This document shows, in pieces, positions 53,851-62,186 of a stretch of DNA of 64,000 nucleotides. The notes under the pieces are model-generated. The model had not been told where the DNA came from, did no database searches, and was given only the letters and a program-made list of their open reading frames with translations. How positions within the stretch are numbered: position 1 is the stretch's first letter; each line of letters begins with the position of its first letter. The position numbers were made by a program, and so were the translations under genes. The DNA is from Pyramidobacter sp. C12-8 (lineage in GTDB: Bacteria > Synergistota > Synergistia > Synergistales > Dethiosulfovibrionaceae), in the NCBI RefSeq assembly GCF_002007215.1, contig NZ_MUHX01000010.1, positions 1 to 64,000 of the forward strand, read 5' to 3'.

Positions 53851-55803
53851 TTGAGCTTTTTGAGCCGAAAAAAACTGAACAACGAAGTTCCGCAAAACGT
53901 CGATCTGTCCGAATTGGAGCGCGATTCGCGCTATCGGATCTTTTCCGGCGGCATGAAAGTCTTTCTGACGGTCGTGCTGACGTGTTTCGCGCTGTTCCAG
54001 CTTTACGCTTCGCTGAGCGGGAGGCTGCCGCAGCAGATTTTGCGCTACGGGCATCTGGGGTTTGCTATCAGTCTGGCCTTTATCATCTATCCGACGACGA
54101 AAAAGTCGAGCCGCCGCAGGATCAATCCGCTGGACGTGATCTTTGCGCTGACGTTCCTGACGGTGATTATGTATTTTATCGGCAACTTCAAGGCGCTACA
54201 GCTGCGCGCCGGCGAGTATACGACGCTGGACACGGTCATGGCGGGGCTGGGCGTTTTTCTGGTGCTGCTGGCCTGCTGGCGCGTGGTCGGCCCGCCGATC
54301 GTGATCATCGCCTCGTGCTTCATGCTGTACGGGCTGATGGGCGCGCGCGGCTTTTTCGCCGTGCAGATGCCGGGGTTTCTGGCGCAGCGCGGCTATCAGC
54401 TGCCGCGAATCATCACGCATCTTTTCATCACCACGGAGGGCGTGATCGGCAACCCGATCGGCGTGTGCTCGACGTACATTTTCCTGTTCATCCTTTTCGG
54501 TTCCTGTCTCGAAAAGACGGGGATCGGACAATTCTTCATCGACCTGGCCAACGCGCTGGCCGGCTGGGCCGTGGGCGGCCCGGCCAAGGTGGCGGTGCTT
54601 TCGTCGGCGCTGCAGGGCACGGTCTCCGGTTCTTCGGTGGCGAACACCGTCTCGACGGGCTCCTTCACGATCCCGCTGATGAAGTCGCTGGGCTACGAGC
54701 CGGAGTTCGCCGGCGCGGTCGAAGCGGCGGCTTCGACGGGCGGGCAGATCATGCCGCCGGTGATGGGGTCGGCGGCGTTCCTGATCGCCGAATCGGTGGG
54801 GATCCCCTATTCGCAGCTGATGCTGGTGGCGCTGATCCCGGCGCTGCTGTACTTTTCGGGCATCTGGATCATGGTGGACTTCGAGGCGCGCCGCAAGGGG
54901 CTGAAGGGGCTGCCGCGCGAAAAGCTGCCGCCCGCCAAGCCGCTGCTTCTGCAAAAGGGGCATTTGGTGCTGCCGCTGGCCGCCATCATCTACTTCATGC
55001 TGTCGGGTTTCACGATCACGCGCTCGGCGCTGTGGGGCATCATGATCGCCGCGTTGGTGCCGTTTTTGAAAAAGAGCACCTGGGTCTCGCCGAAGCAGAT
55101 TCTCGAGGCGCTGCCGCTGGCGGCGCGCAACATCGTCTCTGTGGCGACAGCCTGTGCGACGGCGGGCATCATCGTCGGCATGGTGACGCTGACGGGGCTG
55201 GGGCAGCGGATCGGCGGCGGCATGTTCCAGGTCGTGGGCGGCAACGTTTTCCTTGGCCTGATGTGCGCGATGATCACGTCGCTGGTGCTGGGCATGGGGG
55301 TGTCGACCACGTCGAACTACATCATCACCTCGACGGTGGCCGCGCCGATCCTCATCCATCTGGGTATCCCGTTGCTGGCGGCGCACATGTTCTGCTTCTA
55401 CTTCGGCATCATCGCCGACATCACGCCGCCGGTGGCGCTGGCGGCCTACGCCGGTTCCGCCATCGCCAAGGGCAATCCGTTCAGGACGGGCGTCAACGCC
55501 TCGAAGCTGGCGATCGCGGCCTTCCTCGTGCCCTACATGTTCGCGCTCGACCCGAAGCTGATCATGATCGACGGCACGTTCTTCGAAGCGCTGCCGATGA
55601 TCGCCACGGCGCTGGTCGGCCTGTTCGGCATCGGCGGGGGGCTGATCGGCTACATCAACGCGCCGATCGAATCCTATTGGCGGCTGCTGATGATCGCGGG
55701 CGGCCTGGGACTGTTGATCCCCGGCACGATCAGCGACCTGATCGGCGCGGCGGTGATTCTGGCGGTTTATTTTTTCACCCGGCGCAAAAAAGCGGGCGAA
55801 TAA
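53851..55803 (+). CDS. TRAP transporter fused permease (4TM/12TM)
   Basis: The 650-residue protein fuses a small DctQ-like region (about 40-190) to a large DctM-like region. The latter carries SSALQGTVSGSSVANTVSTG near 250-270 and GGQIMPPVMGSAAFLIAE near 292-310, and LGMGVSTTSNYIITST near 475-490. Such fusions partner with TAXI receptors to import substrates with a sodium gradient. The start is TTG 53851 with GGGGAGG 6 bases upstream; no ATG fits better. Confidence 0.9.
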   Translation: MSFLSRKKLNNEVPQNVDLSELERDSRYRIFSGGMKVFLTVVLTCFALFQLYASLSGRLPQQILRYGHLGFAISLAFIIYPTTKKSSRRRINPLDVIFALTFLTVIMYFIGNFKALQLRAGEYTTLDTVMAGLGVFLVLLACWRVVGPPIVIIASCFMLYGLMGARGFFAVQMPGFLAQRGYQLPRIITHLFITTEGVIGNPIGVCSTYIFLFILFGSCLEKTGIGQFFIDLANALAGWAVGGPAKVAVLSSALQGTVSGSSVANTVSTGSFTIPLMKSLGYEPEFAGAVEAAASTGGQIMPPVMGSAAFLIAESVGIPYSQLMLVALIPALLYFSGIWIMVDFEARRKGLKGLPREKLPPAKPLLLQKGHLVLPLAAIIYFMLSGFTITRSALWGIMIAALVPFLKKSTWVSPKQILEALPLAARNIVSVATACATAGIIVGMVTLTGLGQRIGGGMFQVVGGNVFLGLMCAMITSLVLGMGVSTTSNYIITSTVAAPILIHLGIPLLAAHMFCFYFGIIADITPPVALAAYAGSAIAKGNPFRTGVNASKLAIAAFLVPYMFALDPKLIMIDGTFFEALPMIATALVGLFGIGGGLIGYINAPIESYWRLLMIAGGLGLLIPGTISDLIGAAVILAVYFFTRRKKAGE

Positions 55804-55901
55804 AAATCAGGCCGACGACGTTCCACGTCACCGGCCTATCTGGGAAGAAAACGAACGCGGTTCGCGCGGCGTTTGCGAAGAACGGAAAGGACCGAGCTGA
55901 A

Positions 55902-56543
55902 ATGAGACTTTTCATGGTGCGCCACGGAGAGACAAAATGGAACCGCGAGGGGCGCTTTCAGGGGCAGATGGATATCCCGTTGAACGAGACGGGATTGGCG
56001 CAGGCGGACCGCGCCGCGGAACGTTTTCGCGGCTTTCCGCTGGAGGCGGTATTCGTCTCGCCGCTGTCGCGCGCCCGCGTCACCGGGGAGAAAATCTTTG
56101 CGGCGGCGAAATGCGGGCAGCTCGTGAGCGACCCGGGATTTATGGAGATCAATCACGGCGCGTGGGAGGGGCTGACGTTCGAAGAGGTGTCGGTCCGGTA
56201 CGGGGCGCTGCTGGAGCGGTGGCGCACGAGCCCCGACGGCGTGAAGATGCCCGGCCCCGGCGGCGAATCGCTGGAAGACGTGCAGCATCGCGCCGTCGCC
56301 GCGCTAAAGCGCACGGCGCTGAACTACCACGGCGACACGCTGCTGGCCACGCACGACGCCGTGCTCAAGACGCTGATCTGTTATTTTCTCGGCGTGCCGC
56401 TATCTCATTACTGGCGGCTGAAGATCCCCAACTGCAGCGTCTCTTACGTCGAATTTTTGAACGGAACGCCCCAAGTGGGACTGCTGAGCGACGTCAGCCA
56501 CCTTGGCAACGGTTTCGACAGTTTTGTCTCGAAGAGCCTGTAA
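55902..56543 (+). CDS. Histidine phosphatase family protein (phosphoglycerate mutase-like)
   Basis: The 213-residue enzyme starts MRLFMVRHGETKWNREGRFQ with the phospho-accepting His8. It has SPLSRARVTGEKI near 53-65, and the second His in LLATHDAVLK near 150-160. Members range from cofactor-dependent phosphoglycerate mutase to cobalamin phosphatase CobC and broad phosphatases. The short length and lack of PGAM-type inserts favour a phosphatase. ATG 55902 follows GGAAAGGA. Confidence 0.82.
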   Translation: MRLFMVRHGETKWNREGRFQGQMDIPLNETGLAQADRAAERFRGFPLEAVFVSPLSRARVTGEKIFAAAKCGQLVSDPGFMEINHGAWEGLTFEEVSVRYGALLERWRTSPDGVKMPGPGGESLEDVQHRAVAALKRTALNYHGDTLLATHDAVLKTLICYFLGVPLSHYWRLKIPNCSVSYVEFLNGTPQVGLLSDVSHLGNGFDSFVSKSL

Positions 56544-56584
56544 GGGTGTTTGCGGCGGGAATAGGGCCGTATTCGAAAAGAGCG

Positions 56585-56622
56585 AAAAAGGCACGGCGAT
56601 CCGAAGATCGCCGTGCCTTTTT
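56585..56622. terminator. Bidirectional terminator between the phosphatase and rqcH
   Basis: aaaaaggcacggcgat and atcgccgtgccttttt pair around a short loop, giving T-runs in both directions between convergent genes. Confidence 0.85.
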
Positions 56623-56678
56623 CCGTGTCGTTTTTTTCGAGCTTTTGCGTTTTGGGCACGTCTTTTGTTTGAACGCGG

Positions 56679-58328
56679 TCAGCGGCGTTCGATGATTTCT
56701 TTCCAGTCGTCGGGATTGACGAGGACGGTGCTGGGGCGCTTGTAGGTGACGTTGGCGGGGCCGCCGCCCTGGATGTGGCGGACCTGCTTCTTTTCGGCGT
56801 AATCGACGACCGAACTGCGGTCGCCGCATTCGCTGTAACGCAGCGCCAACGACGCGGCGGCGCGCACGGCGCGTTCCCGCTCCGCCGCGTCGGCGGGGGG
56901 ATTCTTGAGGATCACATGCGAGCCGGGGAACTCGTGCACGTGGAACCACAGGTCGTCGGGCGCTGCTTCCTGAAACGTGACATACCGGTTGCCGCGCTCG
57001 TTCATGCCCACCAGGATCAGGCTGTCGCCCAAAGCGAAGTGCAGATGGGGCGGCAACGGGTTTTTCGCTTTGCGGGCGCGGGCGTCCTTTTCTTTTTTGC
57101 GGCCGTCGTCGTATTGCTGGGCTATCTGTTCGCACAGTTCCGTCAGTTTTTCCGCGCTGGCGACGCGCTTCAAATTAGCTTCCAGCGCGGCGAGATCGTT
57201 CAATTCCGTTTGCAACGCGGCGACGCGCTCTCTGACGACGGCCACGTCGGTGCGGAATTTCTGGTATCTCTTGAAATAGAGTTTTGCGTTGCCCTGAAGG
57301 TCGAGCGCGGGATTCAGCTTGACCTCGACGGTTTTTTCTCCGTCGGCGTCCCAGTATTTCAGCGTGACAAAGTCCTGATGTTCTCTGACCTTGCCGAGAT
57401 TTTGCAGGAGCGCTTCGCCGGCGGCCCGATAGGCGTCGCAGTTTTCGGCTTTTTTGATCTGGCTGAGCAGATCGCCGACGTGCTTGGCGCGCCGGCCGCG
57501 CTGGCGCTCGAGGATCTTCAGCGCTTTGGCGGCGAGGGTTTTCAGCGCGCGGCGCTCGATCTCGCCGGCGATGTAGGCGCGGCAGAAATCCAATCCAGCG
57601 CCGTCGTAAACTTCGGCGCCCGGCAGCGCCGCGCCGAGGGCGGTCAGATATTTGCCGAAGCGCTGAAAGATTTTCGGCTCGCCGAACAGCGCCGCGCGGA
57701 CCATGTCTTTGCAGCCGTTTTGCCAAAGCCGCGTCAGTTCGTTCGCCAGCGGCCGGCCGATGCCGCGCGGCGCTTTCAGGAACGCCGTCAGTTCGGCGTC
57801 GCTCATGCCGGGACGGGGCAGCTTTCCCGGAATGGGCGGCGGCGGCGCGTAGGGCGCGCCGGGGACGATGGAACGATAGCGGTTCACTTCCGGGTACACG
57901 TGTTTGGCCGCTTCGAGGATGACGCCGTTCTCGTCGGTGAAGAGCGCGTTGCTCATGCGGCCCGTGAGTTCCAGGATCAGCGTCAGTTCCCTGCTGACGC
58001 CGCCGCCGACGAAGCGCTGGAATTCCATCGTCAGCACGCGGTCGCCGGGGACGCATTTCACGTCCGTCATCGAGCCGCCGCCGAGATGCCGCTGCAGCCC
58101 CATCGCGAACGGCGTCTTCACGCTCTGGCTGCGTAGGTCGCGCAGCTCGTCGGAGCCGATCCGGCAGATGCCGAAAGTTTCCGGATTCCACGTGAAAAAA
58201 ATCGAGCCGGCGTTTTTGAAGGTCAAAGCGCACCAGTCGCTTCCCGCTTCGATGCGCTGCAGCTGGCAACCGACGCAGCGCCGAAGCTCCGGCGCCAACG
58301 CGCTGATAAGTTCCGGTCCGTAGTTCAT
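56679..58328 (-). CDS. rqcH: Rqc2/NEMF homologue RqcH (NFACT protein)
   Basis: The 549-residue protein has the NFACT-N domain (about 1-180), helix-hairpin-helix and coiled-coil regions (about 200-400) and a C-terminal NFACT-R domain with DLWFHVHEFPGSHVIL near 465-480. RqcH recruits tRNA-Ala to stalled 50S subunits and adds C-terminal Ala tails as part of ribosome-associated quality control. In older annotations it is called fibronectin-binding protein. ATG 58328 starts the usual N-terminus. Confidence 0.88.
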   Translation of the reverse strand: MNYGPELISALAPELRRCVGCQLQRIEAGSDWCALTFKNAGSIFFTWNPETFGICRIGSDELRDLRSQSVKTPFAMGLQRHLGGGSMTDVKCVPGDRVLTMEFQRFVGGGVSRELTLILELTGRMSNALFTDENGVILEAAKHVYPEVNRYRSIVPGAPYAPPPPIPGKLPRPGMSDAELTAFLKAPRGIGRPLANELTRLWQNGCKDMVRAALFGEPKIFQRFGKYLTALGAALPGAEVYDGAGLDFCRAYIAGEIERRALKTLAAKALKILERQRGRRAKHVGDLLSQIKKAENCDAYRAAGEALLQNLGKVREHQDFVTLKYWDADGEKTVEVKLNPALDLQGNAKLYFKRYQKFRTDVAVVRERVAALQTELNDLAALEANLKRVASAEKLTELCEQIAQQYDDGRKKEKDARARKAKNPLPPHLHFALGDSLILVGMNERGNRYVTFQEAAPDDLWFHVHEFPGSHVILKNPPADAAERERAVRAAASLALRYSECGDRSSVVDYAEKKQVRHIQGGGPANVTYKRPSTVLVNPDDWKEIIERR

Positions 58329-58405
58329 GATTCAGTTCTCCTTGAATAATAAAATCTCGTAATAAAATCTCGCTGCCGCAGGTAGAGTATCTCAAAAATC
58401 CCCCC

Positions 58406-58434
58406 TTGACAAGAACAGCCTTTGAGTCTAGAAT
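58406..58434 (+). promoter_or_regulatory. Promoter of the tRNA cluster
   Basis: TTGACA (58406-58411), 17 bases, TAGAAT (58429-58434), about 18 bases before the first tRNA. The hexamers and spacing equal those at 42375-42403. Confidence 0.85.
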
Positions 58435-58452
58435 GCAACCTGTTGGTTCTGA

Positions 58453-58528
58453 GGGGCTGTGGCGCAGTTGGGAGCGCGATTCGTTCGCAACGAATAGGTC
58501 GAGGGTTCGAATCCCTTCAGCTCCACCA
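58453..58528 (+). tRNA. tRNA-Ala (anticodon CGC)
   Basis: Acceptor ggggctg/cagctcc, D arm gcgcagttgggagcgc, anticodon stem attcg/cgaat with loop ttcgcaa, T loop ttcgaat and encoded CCA. Confidence 0.92.
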
Positions 58529-58541
58529 TATTCTCTCAATT

Positions 58542-58619
58542 CGGGGTGTAGCGCAGTCTGGTTAGCGCACCTGCTTTGGGAGCAGGGGGTCGAAGGTTCG
58601 AATCCTTTCACCCCGACCA
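58542..58619 (+). tRNA. tRNA-Pro (anticodon TGG)
   Basis: Acceptor cggggtg/caccccg, anticodon stem cctgc/gcagg with loop tttggga, T loop ttcgaat and encoded CCA. Confidence 0.93.
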
Positions 58620-58634
58620 GTGGATGAGGTTTGT

Positions 58635-58710
58635 GCGGAAATAGCTCAATTGGTAGAGCACTAGCCTTCCAAGCTGGGGGTTGCGGGTTCGAGTCCCGTT
58701 TTCCGCTCCA
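58635..58710 (+). tRNA. tRNA-Gly (anticodon TCC)
   Basis: Acceptor gcggaaa/tttccgc, anticodon stem ctagc/gctgg with loop cttccaa, T loop ttcgagt and encoded CCA. Confidence 0.92.
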
Positions 58711-58717
58711 TTACCGT

Positions 58718-58794
58718 GCGCCGGTAGCTCAGTTGGATAGAGCAACGGCCTTCTAAGCCGTGGGCCACGGGTTCGAATCCTGTCCGGCGCGCCA
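58718..58794 (+). tRNA. tRNA-Arg (anticodon TCT)
   Basis: Acceptor gcgccgg/ccggcgc, anticodon stem acggc/gccgt with loop cttctaa, T loop ttcgaat and encoded CCA. Confidence 0.93.
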
Positions 58795-58824
58795 TTTTCA
58801 TCCGCGCAGTTCGCAAGGCAATAT

Positions 58825-58902
58825 GGTGGGTGTAGCTCAGTTGGTTAGAGCGGAGGATTGTGGATCCTCAGGTCGAGAGTTCGAATCTCTTTACCCACCC
58901 CA
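58825..58902 (+). tRNA. tRNA-His (anticodon GTG)
   Basis: Acceptor gtgggtg/tacccac with the extra G at -1 (58825) opposite C73, anticodon stem gagga/tcctc with loop ttgtgga, and encoded CCA. Confidence 0.93.
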
Positions 58903-58910
58903 ATTCATAT

Positions 58911-58986
58911 GGATCGTTAGCTCAACTGGCAGAGCATCTGACTCTTAATCAGAGGGTTACAGGTTCAAGTCCTGTACGATCCACCA
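58911..58986 (+). tRNA. tRNA-Lys (anticodon CTT), copy 1
   Basis: Acceptor ggatcgt/acgatcc, anticodon stem tctga/tcaga with loop ctcttaa, T loop ttcaagt and encoded CCA. It is identical over its full length to the copy at 59562-59637. Confidence 0.93.
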
Positions 58987-59003
58987 AGCTCAGTAAATCC
59001 AAG

Positions 59004-59057
59004 GCGTCGAAGCGTTTTTCGCGTACCCTGTGCGCGTTATGCGCTTCGGCGTTTTTT
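59004..59057 (+). terminator. Terminator of the six-tRNA unit
   Basis: gcgtcgaagcg (59004-59014) pairs with cgcttcggcg (59042-59051), one G-T pair, with a long loop, followed by TTTTTT. Confidence 0.65.
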
Positions 59058-59402
59058 GTGGGCGCAGATGACGATGAAGCGGACAAGACGAGAGACGGGA
59101 CGAATCGTGTCGTTTTGTTCCAATATTGTTTCTCGATTGAAATGTTGCGATCAAAAGCGCCCGGAGAGACCTCCGCCGCTCGGACATACGGCCTTCCTCG
59201 GGGCGCTCGGCGCTCTTTGTCACTGAGTCCTGTTTCTTAAGGCGTCAGTATCAAATCTCGTCACGAGGTCCCCGCTCGCGGGAAAAAGCGCTCTTGTCCG
59301 CGTTATGTCTCGGCTCTCTCAAAGTATCTGCTTTGTTTACAACCTTGAAATAGCTGAATATTTCGACTTCAAACGATCATTTGCTCCCGACGGAAAATCC
59401 AC

Positions 59403-59432
59403 TTGTCACGTCCGGCGCGGGGATGCTATAAT
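59403..59432 (+). promoter_or_regulatory. Promoter of the tRNA-Leu/tRNA-Lys unit
   Basis: TTGTCA (59403-59408), 18 bases, TATAAT (59427-59432), 24 bases before tRNA-Leu. Confidence 0.8.
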
Positions 59433-59456
59433 TCCCCGTGTCGTGCGAGGCGCGTT

Positions 59457-59541
59457 GCGAGGGTGGCGGAATTGGCAGACGCGCCAGACTTAGGATCTGG
59501 TGCCTTCGGGCGTAGGGGTTCAAGTCCCCTCCTTCGCACCA
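59457..59541 (+). tRNA. tRNA-Leu (anticodon TAG)
   Basis: Acceptor gcgaggg/ccttcgc, anticodon stem ccaga/tctgg with loop cttagga, a long variable arm (gtgccttcgggcgt) typical of class II tRNAs, and encoded CCA. Confidence 0.93.
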
Positions 59542-59561
59542 AGTTCATAAGTTTTAAATAT

Positions 59562-59637
59562 GGATCGTTAGCTCAACTGGCAGAGCATCTGACTCTTAAT
59601 CAGAGGGTTACAGGTTCAAGTCCTGTACGATCCACCA
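59562..59637 (+). tRNA. tRNA-Lys (anticodon CTT), copy 2
   Basis: The 76 bases are identical to the copy at 58911-58986, including the encoded CCA; the base before (t) and the taT context also match. Confidence 0.93.
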
Positions 59638-59647
59638 GAGTATTTCT

Positions 59648-59673
59648 CCCGGCCTTTCAAGCCGGGTTATTTT
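59648..59673 (+). terminator. Terminator of the tRNA-Leu/Lys unit
   Basis: cccggc (59648-59653) pairs with gccggg (59661-59666), followed by ttatttt. Confidence 0.7.
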
Positions 59674-59749
59674 GTATCGTTCGCGGGCGATGGGGAGTTT
59701 TGCGGCAGCCGACGGAAACGGCCGTCTGTTTTCACAATTGAATAATCTG

Positions 59750-59835
59750 ACGCGGGGAGCTGGAAACGGCTGAGAGGAAGCGCTGAGCTTCGACCCGGAA
59801 CCTGAATTGGATAATGCCAACGGAGGGATGTAAGA
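59750..59835 (+). ncRNA. TPP riboswitch (THI element) controlling thiW-thiM
   Basis: The aptamer landmarks are present in order: ggggagc (59754-59760), ggctgagagg (59768-59777), gacccggaacctgaa (59792-59806), ggataatgccaacggaggga (59809-59828). An intrinsic terminator (59855-59882) lies between the aptamer and thiW, so thiamine pyrophosphate would turn off transcription. Confidence 0.93.
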
Positions 59836-59854
59836 TGCGTGAACGAACGTAATG

Positions 59855-59882
59855 GCGGTGTCCGACAGGGCGCCGCTTTTTT
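59855..59882 (+). terminator. Expression-platform terminator of the TPP riboswitch
   Basis: gcggtgtcc (59855-59863) pairs with gggcgccgc (59868-59876) with two G-T pairs and loop gaca, followed by TTTTTT. Confidence 0.82.
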
Positions 59883-60000
59883 GTTTGCCGGAAAACCGTC
59901 TGGACCGGCAGCGGAGCCGGCGTCGGCTCTGTACAGACAGATGGGCAGGAAAGAGAGCGGAAGTTTTTTTCGGGAGCACGTTTTTTTCAAGGAGGAGTCC

Positions 60001-60531
60001 ATGAACAATTTACGAGTCAGAAAGATCGCGTTTACGGCCGTTCTGGCCGCGTTTGCCGTGGTGGGATCGTTTTTTTCCTTTCCCGTTTTCGGGGCCAAGT
60101 GCGCGCCGGCGCAGCATCTCGCCAACATTCTCGGCGCCGTTTTTCTCGGGCCGGCGTGGAATGTGGCGGCGGCGTTCATCGCCAGTCTGATCCGCAACCT
60201 CATCGGCGCCGGCACGCCGCTCGCGTTCCCCGGGAGCATGTGCGGCGCGCTGCTGGCCGGCGTTCTGTACCGGCTGGTTCGGCGGCTTCCTGCCGCCTGG
60301 CTGGGGGAGATCGCCGGCACGGGGCTGATCGGCGGGATGCTGTCCTATCCCGTGGCGCGTTTTGTGTTGGGCAACGACAAAGCCGCGCTGCTGACTTTCG
60401 TCGTGCCGTTTCTGATCAGTTCCGCCGGCGGCACGGCGATCGGCGCCGTGATTACCGTCGCCATGAAAAGGCTGGGGCTGCTCGAAGCTGAGCGGAATAC
60501 TTCGGGAGGACGGCATGGCGGCTCCCGCTGA
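60001..60531 (+). CDS. thiW: ThiW, S component of an ECF-type thiazole/thiamine precursor transporter
   Basis: The 176-residue membrane protein has five to six hydrophobic segments and the ThiW pattern: NNLRVRKIAFTAVLAAFAVV start, CAPAQHLANILGAVFLGP near 34-51, and LIRNLIGAGTPLAFPGSMCG near 63-82. ThiW binds the thiazole moiety (or HMP) and docks on a shared ECF energising module, which is encoded elsewhere. It is under TPP riboswitch control. ATG 60001 follows AAGGAGG. It overlaps thiM by 17 bases. Confidence 0.9.
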   Translation: MNNLRVRKIAFTAVLAAFAVVGSFFSFPVFGAKCAPAQHLANILGAVFLGPAWNVAAAFIASLIRNLIGAGTPLAFPGSMCGALLAGVLYRLVRRLPAAWLGEIAGTGLIGGMLSYPVARFVLGNDKAALLTFVVPFLISSAGGTAIGAVITVAMKRLGLLEAERNTSGGRHGGSR

Positions 60532-61324
60532 ACTGTGGGCGGTGTGGAAGATAATTTCCCGCCGCCGTCCGCTCGTCCACTGCATCACCAACCCGGTGAC
60601 CGTGAACGACTGCGCCAACGTCCTGCTGGCCGCCGGCGCGCGTCCCTTTATGGCCGCTCATCCCGATGAGGTGGAAGAGGTGCAGTGCCATGCCGACGCG
60701 CTGGTGGTCAATATGGGGGCCATCGCGCAGCTGGATTCCATCGGAAAAGCGGCGCGGCAGGCCGCCGAGCGCGGGCATCCGATCATTGTCGATCCGGTCG
60801 GCGTTGCCGCTTCTTCGCTCCGCCGCCGCAGCTGCATCGCGCTGCTGAAAGAATTTCCCGTGGCCTGCGTACGGGGCAACGGCGCGGAGATCCGAGCTTT
60901 GCTTGGCGACACGGGAACGGCGAGGGGCGTCGACACATCTTCGGAAGACGCGGCGTCTGCGCACGAAACTGCGGTGCAGCTGGCGCGGCGGTACGGCTGC
61001 GTAGTGGTTGCTTCCGGCGCCGTCGATGCGGTCACCGACGGACGCCGAACGTTCAGCGTTGGCAACGGCGATGCGATGATGACCCGCGTCACGGGTATGG
61101 GCTGCATGCTGTCGTCGCTGCTCGGCGCCGCGTTCGCCGTCGAAAATTCCCTGCGCGCGGCGGCCGCCGTCTGCGCCGTCGTGGGGCTGAGCGGTGAGCA
61201 GGCTGCCGCCGGAACGTGCGCGGCGCGACGCGGCCCTGCGTATTTCCGCGACCTGTTCGTCGACACTCTTTTCAGCCTCGATGAAGCTCAATTCATGGGA
61301 GGAGCAAAATATTCCGAGGGCTGA
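60515..61324 (+). CDS. thiM: Hydroxyethylthiazole kinase ThiM
   Basis: The 269-residue ribokinase-like enzyme has VHCITNPVTVNDCANVLLA near 21-39, IVDPVGVAASSLR near 90-102 and the anion-hole/catalytic GDAMMTRVTGMGCMLSSLLG near 185-204 with the catalytic Cys. It phosphorylates hydroxyethylthiazole for thiamine salvage, together with ThiW. ATG 60515 follows GGGAGGA. No thiE or thiD follows directly. Confidence 0.93.
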   Translation: MAAPAELWAVWKIISRRRPLVHCITNPVTVNDCANVLLAAGARPFMAAHPDEVEEVQCHADALVVNMGAIAQLDSIGKAARQAAERGHPIIVDPVGVAASSLRRRSCIALLKEFPVACVRGNGAEIRALLGDTGTARGVDTSSEDAASAHETAVQLARRYGCVVVASGAVDAVTDGRRTFSVGNGDAMMTRVTGMGCMLSSLLGAAFAVENSLRAAAAVCAVVGLSGEQAAAGTCAARRGPAYFRDLFVDTLFSLDEAQFMGGAKYSEG

Positions 61325-61521
61325 ACGTTCTCCGCTCTTTCCTCACACGAGACGAAGCGCATGGTATAATCAAAAAGAAAAATAATCGACGCTTGAGCAG
61401 GGGGCCGCTGAGGAAATGTCCGGCGGGGGCCGGAGTTTTTATTTCCGACGCGGCGAAGAGGGGAGCGGCGCGAAATCCGTTCTTGCGCCGCGGGATTCGG
61501 GGCAGAGGAAGGGGTTTCTTT

Positions 61522-62124
61522 ATGGATTCGCGAATTATGCATCAGCTGACGTACGGTTTGTTTGTGCTCAGCGCGGCGGAAAACGGCAAGGACAACGGCT
61601 GCATCATCAACACGGTAACGCAGGTGTCGGCAGCCCCCGCCCATGTGACCATCTCGGTCTGCAAACAGAACTACACTCACGATATGATCGCGCGCACGGG
61701 GCGATTCAACGTGGCGATCCTCGATATCACGGCGCCGTTCGATCTGTTTCAGCGCTTCGGTTTCCAGAGCGGGCGCGACGCCGACAAGTTTGCCGGCGTT
61801 GAGACCATTCGCACGGCCAACGGCATTTTGATCCCAACCGAACATGTGAACGCCTGGTTCTCGGGAAAAGTCCTGCAAGCGTGGGAACTGGGTTCGCATT
61901 CGCTGTTCCTCGCGGATATCGAGGGCGGAGAGATCATGTCCGGCAAAGAGCCGGCGACGTACGCCTTCTATCACAAGAACATCAAGCCCCGGCCGCAGGC
62001 GGGCAAGAGAAAAGGCTGGCGCTGCAAGATCTGCGGCTACGTGTACGAGGGCGAAGAACTGCCCCCCGATTATGTGTGCCCATTGTGCAAGCACGGCGCG
62101 TCTGACTTCGAGCGGATCGAGTAG
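61522..62124 (+). CDS. hrb: High-molecular-weight rubredoxin (flavin reductase-rubredoxin fusion)
   Basis: A 200-residue protein: an N-terminal flavin reductase-like domain (about 1-155; RIMHQLTYGLFVLSAAENGK, TVTQVSAAPAHVTISV) that binds FMN, and a C-terminal rubredoxin domain (about 160-200) with CxxC pairs in WRCKICGYVYEGEELP and VCPLCKHG. In Moorella-type anaerobes Hrb passes electrons to flavodiiron protein for NO or O2 detoxification. The Fpr-type partner is not in the window. ATG 61522 follows GAGGAAGGGG. Confidence 0.88.
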   Translation: MDSRIMHQLTYGLFVLSAAENGKDNGCIINTVTQVSAAPAHVTISVCKQNYTHDMIARTGRFNVAILDITAPFDLFQRFGFQSGRDADKFAGVETIRTANGILIPTEHVNAWFSGKVLQAWELGSHSLFLADIEGGEIMSGKEPATYAFYHKNIKPRPQAGKRKGWRCKICGYVYEGEELPPDYVCPLCKHGASDFERIE

Positions 62125-62139
62125 TTGAGAGAAAAAGAA

Positions 62140-62167
62140 CGAGGACACGTTGTGAAACGTGTCCTCG
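62140..62167 (+). terminator. Hairpin between hrb and ddl
   Basis: cgaggacacgtt pairs with aacgtgtcctcg around a short loop; only a weak T-run follows, and the ddl ribosome site begins 8 bases later. Confidence 0.55.
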
Positions 62168-62186
62168 ATTGATAGCGAGGTGCGAA

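Larger units (their letters stand above)
58987..59456. other. Spacer between the two tRNA units
   Basis: About 470 bases. It holds the terminator at 59004-59057 and the tRNA-Leu promoter at 59403-59432. Between them I find no gene or known RNA; small open frames here have no start signals or conserved look. Confidence 0.5.
59638..60000. other. Leader region between the tRNAs and thiW
   Basis: Apart from the tRNA terminator (59648-59673), the TPP aptamer (59750-59835) and its terminator (59855-59882), the last 110 bases are an untranslated leader ending in AAGGAGG. No further gene is seen. Confidence 0.6.

Noticed and set aside
56932-56947. A CACGTG-containing half parS inside rqcH
   Set aside because: Three mismatches at informative positions; explained by codons of the NFACT-R motif.
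58184-58199. A parS-like sequence (gattccacgtgaaaaa) inside rqcH
   Set aside because: Three mismatches to the consensus and located in coding sequence; the perfect sites are intergenic.
58406-58948. Small open frames running through the tRNA genes
   Set aside because: They translate tRNA sequence and have no independent support.
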